The notes beneath the pieces were generated by a model. The model made no database searches. It was not told the origin of the DNA and saw nothing but the letters and a program-made list of their open reading frames with translations. From assembly GCA_030765045.1 (NCBI GenBank), contig CM060962.1, positions 259,362,647 to 259,426,646 of the forward strand: 64,000 bases of DNA. The letters are read 5' to 3'. This DNA is from Tenodera sinensis. Its lineage: Eukaryota > Arthropoda > Insecta > Mantodea > Mantidae. The position numbers were made by a program, and so were the translations under genes. Below are positions 22,822-35,585 of the stretch, one piece after another (the stretch's first letter is position 1; each line of letters starts with the position of its first letter).

Positions 22822-24748
22822 GTATTATTGTTTTGCTCTTGTTTTTAGATACAACAGATGGAATATTGCACAGACTCATTTACAGGATCTGCAGTAAAGG
22901 ACAGGAGCCAAGAATGATAATCCCGCTTATTTTTTTTTTTTTTTTTTGAGGGGGAGATAACATTATTCTTCTATCCAGTCTTTTTCGAAAAAAATAATAT
23001 AGCTAATGGACAAAACAATAATAATTTTAGATTCTTAGATTACAGAGTGTGTATCTGGCAGTAGTAAAACAGAGAACCTACTTTCTGTATGCACTTTAGT
23101 AAGATGATGTTTAAATAAAGTAACGTTACATAATATTAACACCTTCAAATGCTTGAAGGTATTGCTTTCTGTATCTGCGTAACTTCCCATTTCAACGTAG
23201 CACAGATCAGAGTGAAATTATTAATTCAAGAAGGATGTGAAACACTTCCGTTACTTTTAAAACAGTCTGCTTTTAACTTTGAAGTTCTGAGTTTACAAAC
23301 AGAGAGAAAGGGGTCAAGGGGGGATGGCGGAAATGTGTATCTTAGAACGTCGAAAGTCAGATGCATAACTTCAAGATTTCTTCTCACATCGATAATGGAC
23401 AATCAGTATTTTAGGTCATTAATTGTTGAAGCATCAGCAAATAGACAATGTTTTCCAAATGACAATATCCATAATTCTTTCAAAATAGGAAGGAATGTCC
23501 CTTTCTAAGTAGAATAAAGGGATATCGCCCTGACAATGTAGTTCAAAAATAAAAGCAACTCCGAAAAGAAATAAACTTCATTGTCGAAAGAAATGTTGTG
23601 CCAAGAATGTTCTTTGTTTCCATTAAATCTTCCGTTAAACGTGATATAAATCTCGAAAGTGTAAAACAGGTTCTGTTTACATACTTCATCATTATGCACA
23701 TTTGCAATATAAACGATTGCTGAAGGAAATTATTACTCCAGTAGAGGTTTTAGAAACCTATTATTTCTTGTTGGACTGGTGGCAACAAAGCAGCCTGGGA
23801 ACTCATAAATCTCGTTTTCATCGAGCAGAACGATTGTTGATCTCATTAAGCAAGGGAAAATCTTACGCAAAGGAAATAAAAACACATCTTTGCGGAAGGT
23901 TTGAAGTGGTTTTGAGCTGGTTTCTTTCCATGTTCAGAAACAACAACGCAATCTTCTTCATTAAAGATCTTGTTTTAGTCTTAGCCTGTATAATTATTTA
24001 AAATAAGAGGGATAGGTAACGTTTGCAAAGAATTTTATTGCAAAGTTGGTGTTATAAAAGTTTTAGTTAATTAGGTAAATTACTGCAACACTGTACTTTA
24101 TCAACTGAATATACAAGGCATTGTACTTTTGGATATTTTTTCCATTAATCAGCTTCTAGGTTACCAAAAAGAAAACCGGTTATTTCCAGTTTTCAATGAA
24201 TATAATGAAACTTATTATTGCATGAAATATCAACTAACAATGAAAGTAATGAAGCGTATCAACTTTCTCACTTATTAACATTAAAGTTTGAAAAGAAAGT
24301 ATCAACACCATCCCTTGACAATACTTTGGACCTTTTGGACGATATCCAACTATTTTATCTTTGAAATAAAAAAAGTTTTCCATACTACATTTTCTCTTAT
24401 AAATGTTATCATTTACCATTAAACAATATCTAAACCTACAGAACATTGTGCTCACAGAAGAATGTATTCCTTCGCTTTTTCTGTGAAGATAAAGTGAAAT
24501 AAATCAACAAGACATTTTCTGGACTAATTTGTACACTCAGCATTAGGCAATTGTTTAAAATGAGTGTACGCTCCTTCGTATAATCTTCTGGATTTTTCGG
24601 TAACAAGCCACTACCTCACTAGCAGTACACGATATATCTTATGGTTCTGCAAAATTATCAATTTTGTATTTATGAATTTACAATGTAAACAATACAACGA
24701 ATATAAACAACTATTTTGCTGGCAATATTCTACCATCATCCTTACGAT
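22822..24748. other. No gene recognised (22822-24748)
   Basis: It contains a T run at about 22930-22948 and two open frames of about 100-120 codons (23149-23508 and 23702-24001). I recognise no domain in them, and one would have to start inside AT-rich sequence. I do not call genes here. Confidence 0.35.
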
Positions 24749-25345
<597 letters not shown>

Positions 25346-26745
25346 AGCGGATGTCCCAAGATACGAATTTGGAAAATCAGTTGGTGAGAGTAACAAAGAA
25401 TCTTCAAAAATGTATGGGCAAATATAATTTTACAATTTTCAATATAAACTTTAACAATGGTATTTTTGTAAAAGAAAACATTTAAGGGCTAAAAATTTAT
25501 TGCGTAATAAAATCATAGAGTAGCTTTTAACCTTCATTATTTACGTAGCTGGCAGTGATATATGTGTAGGTTGACTAAATAGTGAATACATCTTAGAAAA
25601 TATAAGGACTGTCCAGTTGATTAACAATACACGGAGATGCAGGTGTAAGTTTTCTAATCTCTTTCTAGCTTATATTTTAGTTTCGCACAGCTTAGAGAAC
25701 AGAATAGTACCATGTACTGAAATATTTATCTCCAAACTCACGCACAAATACTTGCCAATTGTTCAGGTATCGAGCCGTTAGTTTTAGGCAACACGAACTG
25801 AACCGAGGCTATTTGCGGTCACACATGCAATGAAATCTGTCCGGTAAATGAAAACTAGTTTTATACCTGCCTTCAGATATCTTAGAGACTGAGCCATACG
25901 ATTTATGAGAATTTTAATTGCGGAAACAAATTGATCTTGGCAGAAAACCTGACAACTGCCATACTGAACTGTACATGTCACTTCCTTGAGGTCTGTCTCT
26001 TTCTATGCAGCTTACTTTCCAAATTCACAGAAATATAATTGGAAGAAATGTCACAGACAAGAATTAGAAGATGTGATAAAAAGGGTCTATGATACGACTG
26101 CATTATTCGCTTATATTCTCCAAGAAAAAAAAAACACAAAGAAAAACTATGATAGGTATTTCATAAACATCCGGGCCCGGTGCTTAATATTGCGTTTGGT
26201 TGAAAAGGATTCCGTGAACTCGATTTAAGAATGAAAGGTTCCAAATGTGAACTATAAATACTCCACTCAACAAAATGCGGAGAGTGAAACTACCTATTAC
26301 ATTTCGTTAGAGAAATACCTGCTTTTATTTACCTGACGGGGCATAGAAATAATAATTGCCCCCCATTATAGAAAACCATTACTTAATCTCAATTGTTAAT
26401 AAGTTAATATATAACATTGCTCCATCAATACTAACGTAATATACTCTCACATTATTACCAACAAGGAACGTGAGTAAATACTATTGCTGATTCTTGACAT
26501 TTTGTTTGTAGAAAAAAGTAAAGCTCCTTAAGGAAATTATTGTAAAAGATCAAGAATTGAAATGCTATTGTATTCTTAATTTATGTTTATTACAGAAACG
26601 GAATTCTTATTGTTATGGGATGTATGTGTTTAATAGGACAAGAAATTAGTTGAATTTATTTTATAAATTCCAACAAACGTTGGAATTTTTAATAAAAACA
26701 ATCTAGAGTTTATTTTACTGGACTTCCCATTCAAGTAGTAAATAC
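25346..26745. other. No gene recognised (25346-26745)
   Basis: No coding or repeat feature is supported apart from the hairpin at 26665-26688. Confidence 0.4.
26665..26688. repeat. Perfect 10-bp hairpin, 4-nt loop
   Basis: aaattccaac, aaac, gttggaattt. It sits in AT-rich sequence, followed by TTTT, so it resembles an intrinsic terminator by chance. In this context that is not a meaningful call. Confidence 0.8.
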
Positions 26746-27003
26746 TGTGACAAAAACAACGAAATAGAGCTCAGTTGTTTTATTTTTTCACTTTAATGTC
26801 TTCCAAAATATTTGCACAAATACAGTCTACAGTCATTGGTGATATTACAACTCACAACTGTTTTCATCCTGTAACCTTGACTGATTCCTTTTGTCTTTCT
26901 TCACTTTCTCTGTCCTTCAAACAGTTGACTCTGACGATACAATTAACCGACATTCATTAACTGCTTTGCTGTCTTCCTTTGGACGTGACTGCACACGCAG
27001 CTG

Positions 27004-27085
<82 letters not shown>

Positions 27086-27393
27086 ACACAAACTAAGAAT
27101 TGACTGACTGCTCTCTCTATCTCATTCCTAACTCCTCTCGTGGCCTCGCCTCCTTATATAGCGAGGATGACGTAACATCGACTTTTCTTGAACTTCTACA
27201 AATACGCCAGCTGCCGGACACTTCTCGAATAATCTGCAAAACCCCCTTTGGTTCTGTCACTCGGATTCTTGCCACGTGTTTACAGCAGTCGCGTGAGGCA
27301 GCCTGACCTTGAGCGCCTTTGATACACGCACCGCCATGGAGTTGGGCAGGGCGTCCCGACCCTCCTTTGGTGTGCGCCGCAACCAGCGTCACA
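26746..27393 (-). mobile_element. Solo LTR containing a (CA)n expansion
   Basis: On the minus strand it begins TGTGACGCTGGTTGCGG and ends TTTTTGTCACA. The flanks are ATAC (26742-26745) and ATAT (27394-27397), a 4-bp duplication with one difference. A TATA box, gctatataagga, lies at 27155-27166. The U5 half has agacattaaagtgaaaaaa, similar to agataataaaatgaaagaaa in the 22.3-kb LTR. The first half contains aaagggggttttgc, comparable to aaagggggttcggg in the 4.1-kb LTR. A (CA)n run has expanded within R-U5. Confidence 0.7.
27006..27091 (+). repeat. (CA)n microsatellite inside the LTR
   Basis: About 40 CA units, lying just past the TATA-proximal part of the LTR (minus strand). Confidence 0.97.
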
Positions 27394-28039
27394 ATATTAA
27401 ACATCCCTGGATCGATTTGGTGCCACGAGTCTCATACTCATGAAGCAGCTAGCCGGAATACAAAACACAAGAACGTATTAATCAAGTACACATTCTTCAC
27501 AGATGGTTCACAACGTGGTGGCCTGAACCCTAAACTTTCTACAACGACGTTTATACAGCTTTTGCAAATGGAGTCAACAGTGTGGCACACGAATAAAATT
27601 TGTTAACAAAGCAAAACAAATATATCAGCAAAATAAAACAAAGCACAAAGCTGGAAGAACGCTAGGTCTTCTAGAACGTCCGGAATATCAGGAATTCGTA
27701 TCACACAACATAGAGGATCTGCTTCACAACGTAATGACCACCAAATATTGACGAGAGAAGACGGTGATTTCCAGAACTGCAGAAACTTAAGTACCACAAC
27801 AAAATCTTTGAAGCAGGTGAAGTGTAAAGAATAAAAGGACTTGTATATATTTTAAGTGGTAGTAGTTACATGTTGTATTGTTGCATATGCTTAAGAAGTG
27901 AAAGAATACTTCAGCCCGAACACTAAGAAAATGAGCAAAGAGGATGGAAAAAAATGTATCCCAAGATGAGTACATATAGTGAGGAAAGGACGGAATAAGA
28001 TAATACTAGTAGGGAATTCTGAGTATCATTAGTTTTTGA
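27394..28039. other. No gene recognised (27394-28039)
   Basis: No supported feature. The last 100 bases may belong to the decayed coiled-coil reading frame that follows. Confidence 0.35.
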
Positions 28040-28300
28040 AACAGTTGAAACTAGAAATAATTGAAAACTAAGATAAGTTAGCTAGGGAACGAAAACAAAT
28101 AGCCAGAGAAATGAATGAAAAACCAAATCTGTTAGCTGCTGAACTAACTGAAAAATAAGGTCAGTTAGCTACAGAAATTACCCTAAAACAATGTCAGTTA
28201 GCTACTGAAGTAACTGTAAAACAGGGCCAGTTAGCTACTGACATAAATAATAAAACAGAGGAACCATATGTGAACAGTTTAAATTTCAGACAAAAATAAT
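28040..28300 (+). pseudogene. Coiled-coil protein remnant with 11-residue repeats
   Basis: A plus-strand frame reads LARERKQIAREMNEKPNLLA, then AELTEK, a stop, GQLATEITLKQ, CQLATEVTVKQ, GQLATDINNKT. The underlying DNA is a 33-bp tandem repeat built on gtcagttagctactgaa. Regular hydrophobic and charged spacing suggests a coiled coil. Several insect LTR-element gag proteins have such segments, but that assignment is a guess. One in-frame stop (28156-28158 region) and the lack of further coding sequence show decay. Confidence 0.5.
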
Positions 28301-28579
28301 TGTATAAATCAAGAATATATTAAAAGGGAACTCTAAGAAATTAGGGAGAAATGTGCAGCCATAAATATCACTGTAAACACCTTGGGAAACTAAAATCAAA
28401 GTGAAATACTTTAACTGATATGTAAATAAAAAATTACAATAGTTAGTGAGAGCTTGGAAACTGTGAAAGCATAAATCTTTGCACAAAAATACTTGGTTAC
28501 AAGAGTAGCGAATTCCTATAAAGTAAAAGCAAAACTACAGACTTACGTAACAATGGCTAAGAACGTGATGGCCCATTCC
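28301..28579. other. No recognisable feature (28301-28579)
   Basis: AT-rich. I see nothing to annotate. Confidence 0.4.
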
Positions 28580-29150
28580 TTTTTTGAAACCTTTTTGTCT
28601 CAAAAAATGGTTCAACGGTTTTGATTAAATTACGAATTGTTTAAGATATTTTCATGACCAGATAAATGTAAATCCTGAATAATTTCCTGGGAATAACCTC
28701 TGAAGTTGTCTTAATTCTGTACGATTTTTGCATAACAGGTAAACCATAAGACATAGCAAAAAACTTACTACACGGAAAGTGTAGATATTGTTAAAACACA
28801 ATTTATGTGAATTACACTTTTGTGGAGTTAATAAATTCCGAGATATTTATTATTGACTTGAGTTTGCAAGAATTTATGCTTTTTAGAAAGAAAAGTGTTT
28901 TTATTCCTGGCCATACCAAGACAACGGAATATCAAAGCTGTCACATGCTTTGACTAATCCTTAAGCCTACTATATACTCCTATCCCAATTATATGCACAA
29001 GAGAATATGTAATAAAACCATATCAGCAAATTACATCTCGATTAACATGAAATATGGAGATAGAACAATACGCGTTTATAACAGCACTTCGTACATGAAT
29101 AAGTCACGAAGTCAGAGAAAGTCATGTGAGTGTAACAGAACAGATTTTTT
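28580..29150 (+). repeat. REP-1 copy, distal half
   Basis: It begins near caaaaaatggttcaacggtt and continues through acgatttttgcataacagg, taaaccataagacatagc, gtgtagatattgttaaaac, ttccgagatatttatt, acggaatatcaaagctgtc, acaagagaatatgtaataaa and the terminus agagaaagtcatgtgagtg...acagattttttagc. Part of it (28718-28925) is nearly identical to 30641-30848. Confidence 0.8.
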
Positions 29151-29439
29151 AGCTGTGCTGGTCATTGACATACATATTGATTACACAATACACATACAAA
29201 GTAGATGTTTCTCTAAATGTTCATTTGTGCAGATGGCCTCTAAAGATGTAGGTAAATATTGTTTATCGAAATTATGTGTTACTCACATTAGGTAAGCAGT
29301 AGGGAAACTAAAGTTGGTAAATCACACTAAAACGTGAGCAAGAAACGAAGATTACTCGCTTGATCCCTGGATCCTGGAACATGACAAGAAAATAAAATTG
29401 CAGGAAATAATGCTAAAGATGCCATCCCGTCATTCACTT
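29151..29439. other. No recognisable feature (29151-29439)
   Basis: No supported feature. Confidence 0.4.
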
Positions 29440-29600
29440 GTTGGCCAAGGAAAGCTTCAAAATCACTCTAGGTAAGATTACCCGATCTAATAGAAATCGA
29501 ACCCGGCGCCTCCCGAATATGATCCCCATATATTGCAGCCGAAGCAACTCACTAGTTCCTAAACCAGGTGAGTCAGCGGCCCCTGATTTTCCAGTTTTAT
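29440..29600 (-). mobile_element. Probable tRNA-derived SINE fragment
   Basis: The minus strand reads ctgactcacctggtttagga, then ggcgccgggttcgatttc. The second word is a good B box at a plausible distance from the first. The downstream body, gatcgggtaatcttacctag, is not repeated in the window. Family undetermined. Confidence 0.4.
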
Positions 29601-29700
29601 GCAATCCGCATTTTATATTCCAACATGAAAACATCGACCCCTATGCTAAGTTTCACCCAAGTATTCAACATGGATGTATTTCTCTCCATTTACCTCCTAA

Positions 29701-29786
29701 GTTACTAGGTAGCTCAGTTGGAACGAGCGCACGATTCGTAAATAATCCAGATGATGTAAAGGTGGTTCGATTCCCCTGCATGTACT
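29701..29786 (+). mobile_element. tRNA-like SINE head
   Basis: taggtagctcagttggaacg (A box) and gtggttcgattcccctgc (B box) are spaced as in a tRNA. The central part does not fold into a convincing anticodon arm, so I read it as a SINE head or tRNA pseudogene. Confidence 0.5.
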
Positions 29787-30640
29787 GATTCTTTTACTGC
29801 GTAATATTTACAAATAACGGTAGTTGAACAATTATTATGTGTAAAGTTGTTATTTAAATTCGTAATTGTTTTATTTCTGCTTTATGGTATTGTTGCACAT
29901 GAGGATATCTCTCCCGCTATAGATTGCTTGCACTTTGGCTATTACTTCTCTAAGATCAAAGGCATATCAACGTACCTGTCTGTCGAATACATGGTGAAGA
30001 AATGGCACAAAATATCGTGCTACAGCATACACGTAGAGAATAAAGGGAGTCGGCATTCATAACAACACACTACATCATGCCAATCCAATGGGACAGATGT
30101 TATTATAGCTACTCTATTACAAAATGCAGACAACCAGAAACGTTTTAAATTACATCGTGAACCCTCAGAGACTTTTAAATTAGATTATTGTGAATTCAGT
30201 TTCCAGGTTTTGGTGAACAGAAAACTAATTTGTACAATATCCAGATGCGAACTCGTGTCCCGGCGGTTGGCGCAGAGAATACTTTCATAATTCTATTGAG
30301 CTATTTGGAGGCTTGACTGAAAGCACCCTTTGAGTCCCAACCCTAGAACTAGTACGCCAGGTGCTATGCCACCTCGAGACTTTTCGAGCGTAATTTAGCC
30401 TTTTAAGAGCTTCAATGATTTGTTGGGCGTTTTAATATTATTAATATAACTGGTAAAATATATTGTCCATGTTATTTGAGTTTTACGACACGTAATTTAC
30501 GCCAAAATGTAAATAAACCATCATTTAATAATTTGTATGTTTTGACTCTACGGGTCTATGGTGGATAAGGTCAGTTTTCCGCAGTCAACCCGGCTCTAAA
30601 TACAAGAATCCGCCATTTTCTTTTTACCTCATGTTGTTAA
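29787..30640. other. No gene recognised (29787-30640)
   Basis: An open frame at 29847-30062 has a hydrophobic start but begins at a non-ATG codon and has no homologue that I know. A weak tRNA-like stretch, minus strand near 30330-30380 (agggttgggactc), is too poor to call. Confidence 0.3.
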
Positions 30641-30848
30641 TGTACGATTTTTGCATAACAGGTAAACCATAAGACATAGCAAAAAACTTACTACACGAAA
30701 AGTGTAGATATTGTTAAAACACAATTTATGTGAATTACACTTTTGTGGAGTTAATAAATTCCGAGATATTTATTATTGACTTGAGTTTGCAAGAATTTAT
30801 ACTTTTTAGAAAGAAAAGTGTTTTTATTCCTGGCCATACCAAGACAAC
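30641..30848 (+). repeat. REP-1 internal segment, near-identical to 28718-28925
   Basis: 208 bases align without gaps to 28718-28925, with two visible differences: cacgaaaag against cacggaaag, and tttatactt against tttatgctt. The segment holds only the middle of REP-1, with neither terminus. That argues for copying of this piece rather than independent insertion. Confidence 0.9.
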
Positions 30849-31929
30849 ACTTTTTTTCAAAGGTATTTACTGAATTGCGCTGCTATGTATACTACTCTAT
30901 TAAAAAGTTTGTAAAATCGACTGGAAACCCGGAATTTGCTCTCAGTAAACGAGTCGTATGTTTTTGAGGTGTACTTTAGCGAAGATAACGTTCTATCCCT
31001 TAAACCGTTGTTTGTCTAAATTTTGCCTATTCGTCTCTCTGAGAACGTCACGTAGGTAATAGGTTTTAGTAAGCGCAAAACTGGACTAAAGTGCAAATGG
31101 CATTTGGTGGGTGGCCTACCTTAAAAAAAATGGGGCAACTGACTCCCCTGGCGTATACACTGCTGGGGTTAGTAGGTTGAATATAATTTTGTGTGAATAA
31201 TTTTATAAATAATTATGAAAAGAAATGATTATTGACGAAAAACATTTGATGGTTACACATAATTAATTTTCGTTTTTATTTTGTGGTTAGAAGTAATAGC
31301 AACTGTCGGATTGACTTGAAAACAAGGGTAGGTGACGTAACACAATGGAAACGCAAGCAGCAGTAAATACAAATGTACAAGTTGATGACCTTATCACGGC
31401 CTCCTAGAGTTCCAACGTCAAAAGTCTTTTAGGTAATTGCTTCATAAATCAATGTTTCGCTTGTAGTGAGAGTAAAGAAGGTTTTCGGGATTTGTTTGTA
31501 CATTCGTAAAGGTCGCTATTCGTCTCCATGACTGCCGCAAATCAAGCAAAAAGGGGATATTGTGAAATCGCAGCGGGATAGAAAGGCGTCTTGACGGCAT
31601 GATAGATAATGCGACTAAAACACTCTTTCTTCTCGTAAGAATTGCAACACGCAAGGGATTCAGAACGATTTTACGTGCTGTTTCTTTGCCAATACGTAAA
31701 ATGCCATGCGTCATCAACCTGATGAACAGCCCTACTTTGTGAGTTTCTCTTGCCATGTCTTTGAAAGGTGCTCCTTCTTTGTAGTGAATCAAGACTTTTT
31801 GCTTTAAAGTTTCCAGTATTGGAAACTGGCTTTACTAATCTTAATTGTCTTACTATGTTACTGTTTCCTGTATTAGTATTCAGATATGCCTGTAACTCTT
31901 AATTTCTTGTCTGATAATAGAAAGTAAAC
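30849..31929. other. No gene recognised (30849-31929)
   Basis: A 116-codon minus-strand open frame (31792-31442) rich in Arg, Leu and Ile, starting MIHYKEGAPFKDMARETHKV, is the only long frame not explained by a repeat. I recognise no domain, no intron signals and no neighbours supporting it. Confidence 0.3.
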
Positions 31930-32130
31930 TATGGAGTCAAGACCGTAAAGGCACGGGCTCGTGAACCGGAGATGTGAGGTTCAAATATCGCAAGGATCGT
32001 GCTCCCTGACTTGGAGTTGTTTCCAGGTTTTCCTTTTTTGTGGTGGGGGAAAAGGCACTTACGTCCCAACCCCAGGCAAGCCTGAGAGTGTGCAGACTCT
32101 CCGCACTGGATTCGAACAAGGGCAGCGTTA
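31930..32130 (+). mobile_element. SINE family D copy
   Basis: A tRNA-like head, gaccgtaaaggcacgggctc, then gtgaggttcaaatatcgc (B box), is followed by gtgctccctgacttggagtt and gtttccaggttttcc. The minus-strand copy at 38768-38908 has the same order: gaggtccttagttcaaattc, gttctccctgact and tttttccaggttttgcc. Two copies define the family here. Confidence 0.6.
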
Positions 32131-32361
32131 CTCACTAAAAACCCCTACCGGAAGTTTCAGCTCCACACCTCACTTTTGCAGTACCGCATTAGCAACCAGC
32201 GCATTTCTAGTGATTTAGTTTAGTAGAAACAGGTGAATAGAGCAAGCTCAAGTTGTAGTAAAATATTTTACGTGCTATATTCGCTGTGTGATAAGATTGA
32301 ATAATTGGTTTTCTTTGCATAGCCAGGGGAGAAAGGAAAACTCTGAGGCCTTAGATTCACA

Positions 32362-32995
32362 TGATTTTCTCTACCATTTTCCAGCAAACTATGCCTTAAA
32401 AAGCTTATTCTTCTATCTAGTTTACATTAATTATGATAGATATATGTAGAAATGCTTTTAATATATATTTAGTTTTAACTACATAGGGGAAATGGGAATA
32501 TGTTGGGCTTTAACAACAGTTAAATCTTTTAAAAGTTGGTCGCTGTGTGATGGCTTTCATATTCCCTTCTCCCTGCACATTCAGGAGAAAAAGAAGGAAG
32601 AGGAAGCGAATATCTTCTTATTGCGTAAAAGCATAAGTATTAGAAAAATCAAACAGATTTCTAGGAATTCTAGGAAAGACGAATATCTAGGGAATAGCTA
32701 ACTCCACAAAAATATGTATTTGACACAAATTGTGTCCTTTAACTAAACTTATATCTTTCCTCTAGCAATTCTAGTAAGCTTTTGTCTCTTATGGAGGCAA
32801 AGGTCTCTAAAATGAAGAAACCTTCAGAGGCTTCCCCCAGTAAATTTAATGTATGCATTTCATTTATCATCCAAAATATCTAAAAAGTGCGCTATTTTAA
32901 TAAAATTATTAGATTCATATTGGAAAAGATAAAAATTTTCGAAAAATGTTTCTTGGAAAGACTACATAGTGTGGAAGCTTGCTTAAAATCTTTAT
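32362..32995 (-). repeat. REP-1 copy, distal two thirds
   Basis: Plus-strand view: ttcacatgattttctctacc, tatgtagaaatgcttttaat, gtgggctttaacaa-like sequence, cagttaaatcttttaaaagt, tggtcgctgtgtgatggctt, ctccacaaaaatatgtattt, atgcatttcatttatcatcc, attttaataaaattattaga and aaattttcgaaaaatgtttc. These are the expected blocks in reverse order. It stops before the microsatellite block. Confidence 0.75.
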
Positions 32996-34101
32996 ATCGT
33001 ATGCTTGGAAGATGGAAAATATTAATACCAATTTTCATATCTAACCAACATTATGTTTCTGAGTTAGGTGCCCACAGATATAGGCGCTCGCCCCCACGGA
33101 ACTTATAAAAGTTATTGTTATTCTCGGAGCTTCAAAATTTGTATTTGTATTGTCTCAATGCAACATATCACCTACTTAATAATGCTAGTTATAGACAAAG
33201 TAAAAATGTGTAAGTATTTTACGGCATGTCAATAAAATTTACTTCAACATGTGATATGAAGTTTATGTAAGGACCCTTGCTTTACCAATAGCTAGAGACA
33301 TTTTGAAATCAGAAATGTCGTATTTTCAATTTATATATTTAGTGTTTTGTAACATCTATGAATTTGTGGTTTAACTATGTACTTTGAAATAATATAAGCA
33401 TGAAGTTAAGATCACTTTGTAATGGGTTAAAATGGTATAACATGTACAAATTAAGCGTTGAATTCAATTTTTAACCAAAATAAGTTAAAGCAATAAGAGC
33501 AAAATAGGACAGGCTAAAGAATGACACAAAAAGGAGGTATACTGACAAAAAACCAGAATAATCAAAAGTAAAAGCATATAATTAACTTAAGTCAAGTAAG
33601 TTTATACCTCAGCCTTTTGTTCTGTCGTTTGTACTCTCCTGTCACAATTAAATTGCGATAGATATTGTCATATCTATGCAGAAGCGTTTGGGCAAACTCT
33701 GGGAGTTTGAGTTTAACAAGTCCGCGTAATTTGAAAGAGCTGGATGCGAAAATATTAATATCCTTCAGAAATGTGTGCATTTTAACAACCTATGATTGCC
33801 ATTTTATTTTACTTTATTTTATTTTACACTTCTTTCAAGACTATTAACAATGCTCAACTAGCAGTTTCGGAGTTAAATCGATTAGCAAGTTCTTGCCTAA
33901 ACTTTTTGTTGCTCTTAAACATAAATGCTTTTATTTTGCTTTTCCTATGTTAATTTGACAGAGTCCGTGAATTTCAATATGTCTGTCACTAACCATCCTT
34001 CAGCACACCTTTAGCGCCGTGCCTAAAGTTAGTAAAACATCCGCATGCCTATGTGCAAAAGGGTTGCAAGAGCCCTCCAACTGGGTAACCAATTTGATGT
34101 G
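32996..34101. other. No gene recognised (32996-34101)
   Basis: AT-rich. A tattttattttac repeat lies at about 33800-33827. No gene or TE is recognised. Confidence 0.4.
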
Positions 34102-34282
34102 AGGGCTGCCTCCATAGGTCAATCGGTAGAGCACCTGACTGCTGTGCGAGGGGTTTAGGGTTCGATTCCCAGCTGGGGAGAAATGTTCTCTACCCAAGAT
34201 TATTCCTTATGGTCTTCTGTCTGCAGGTATGAGAGTGTGAATGTGTGTGTATGTGTGCGTGCGTGCGTGTGTGTGTGTGATC
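34102..34282 (+). mobile_element. tRNA-derived SINE with (GT)n tail
   Basis: The head gcctccataggtcaatcggt, then agagcacctgactgctgtgc, and B box agggttcgattcccagc at 34155-34171 is strongly tRNA-like. A short body follows to a TGTGTG/TGCG tail at 34237-34280. The lack of a clean acceptor stem match and the tail favour a SINE over a tRNA gene. Confidence 0.6.
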
Positions 34283-35299
34283 TCATGCATAAAAATGAAG
34301 GAAATCGAGTGACAAATGCGATTAACACCACTTCCCATATATCAGTATGTTTCAAAGGTAAAAGACCGCTGATATCAATATTTAATTTAAAGGTTGGGTA
34401 TCACAGGAAACAAACAGAAAATAAATTACTGTAACGCCCAAGTCACATATTCAGCTGACAAACTTGTCATTCGGATTACAATTATGATTGTTTTTCCTAC
34501 AGCCAAACTTCGTTTAAAACCGAATTAATGGGTTTTAAATGTTATAACAGATGACATAAACTTTATTAATTATTATATTTATCACCAAACAAAGGAAACG
34601 GATTCCTTTTTACAATACCATTCCGCCTTTCAAAACAGTGATTCACCGTTAAACATACTCAATATACTCACAGTATACCAACTCCACAGTTGAAGTTTTC
34701 AGAAGAAACAAAATGCGTTATTTGAAAAAAATCGTAAATTTCGCATTTATATCGCATTTTAATGTAATACTCGCATTTGAGCAAATTTTGCACCTTGAAA
34801 TCTCATTAAAAGTGGTTCACAGGAGGTTAAAATTGAGCATACAGGATTACAAGCCATTATTAGCACTCTGCACTGTATTGTATTTGCAAAACTCTCCTTA
34901 AAACACAATATATTTGCGCCACCATGTCGATGTAAAATTTCTATCAAAGTTCTCATGAATCACCATGCTGAAAACATGTGTTCCTTTGAAACGTACTTCT
35001 TTTTACAAGGATCTCTTGAATATATTCGACAAAGAAAAATCTCCAAATGCTGGGCCGAGGTCCAGGTGAAGCTTGAAATCCGGTCGCTCCCAGCAATGGG
35101 TTCTGTCTACCTGTTGGACTAGAGCCCCTGAATTTATGCTTCCCTCACATCTGCGTCTTCCTGCTTGGTATCCGTTTGGTGTGGCTATAAATCTTTCTGT
35201 ATCAGCCAACAAGAGTGTAGAAACGTGAGCTCTGGGAAACTGTGAAATGTCACCACAATGCAGTTTAATAAAACGGAGAAAATGCAAAGGAGTTACTTA
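34283..35299. other. No gene recognised (34283-35299)
   Basis: A 94-codon minus-strand open frame at 35287-35003 lies in a GC-richer patch (35040-35240), but I recognise no family. No other feature is supported. Confidence 0.35.
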
Positions 35300-35519
35300 C
35301 CTGACCAAAATATGGAAGCTTTTATGTATGTTCGACATACATTGTTCTAACTACCTAATTCTTGCTAATCGAGAAATGCATTTGCAGAAATTAGTTGATT
35401 CCATACTTACTTCTAGGTGCAATGAAATTAAAGGAATACAATAGGCTTTAAGGAATAGTTAAAACATTTAAGAGCGGGTCGCAGTGTAATCGCTTTGGAA
35501 TTTCGTTCTATTTTTATGG

Positions 35520-35585
<66 letters not shown>

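Noticed and set aside
26665..26692. Rho-independent terminator
   Set aside because: A hairpin followed by T residues in eukaryotic AT-rich DNA with no bacterial transcription unit.
28080..28270. CRISPR-like array of 33-bp repeats
   Set aside because: Repeats are directly adjacent with no spacers, encode an in-frame peptide repeat, and the context is eukaryotic.
29847..30062. Small secreted protein with a hydrophobic N-terminus
   Set aside because: The frame begins at a non-ATG codon, lacks family similarity and lies in AT-rich sequence where Leu/Ile/Phe-rich starts arise by chance.
34102..34182. Functional tRNA gene
   Set aside because: A and B boxes are good, but acceptor-stem pairing is poor and a SINE-like body and tail follow. 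The same reasoning applies at 29701, 36714, 40231 and 51480.
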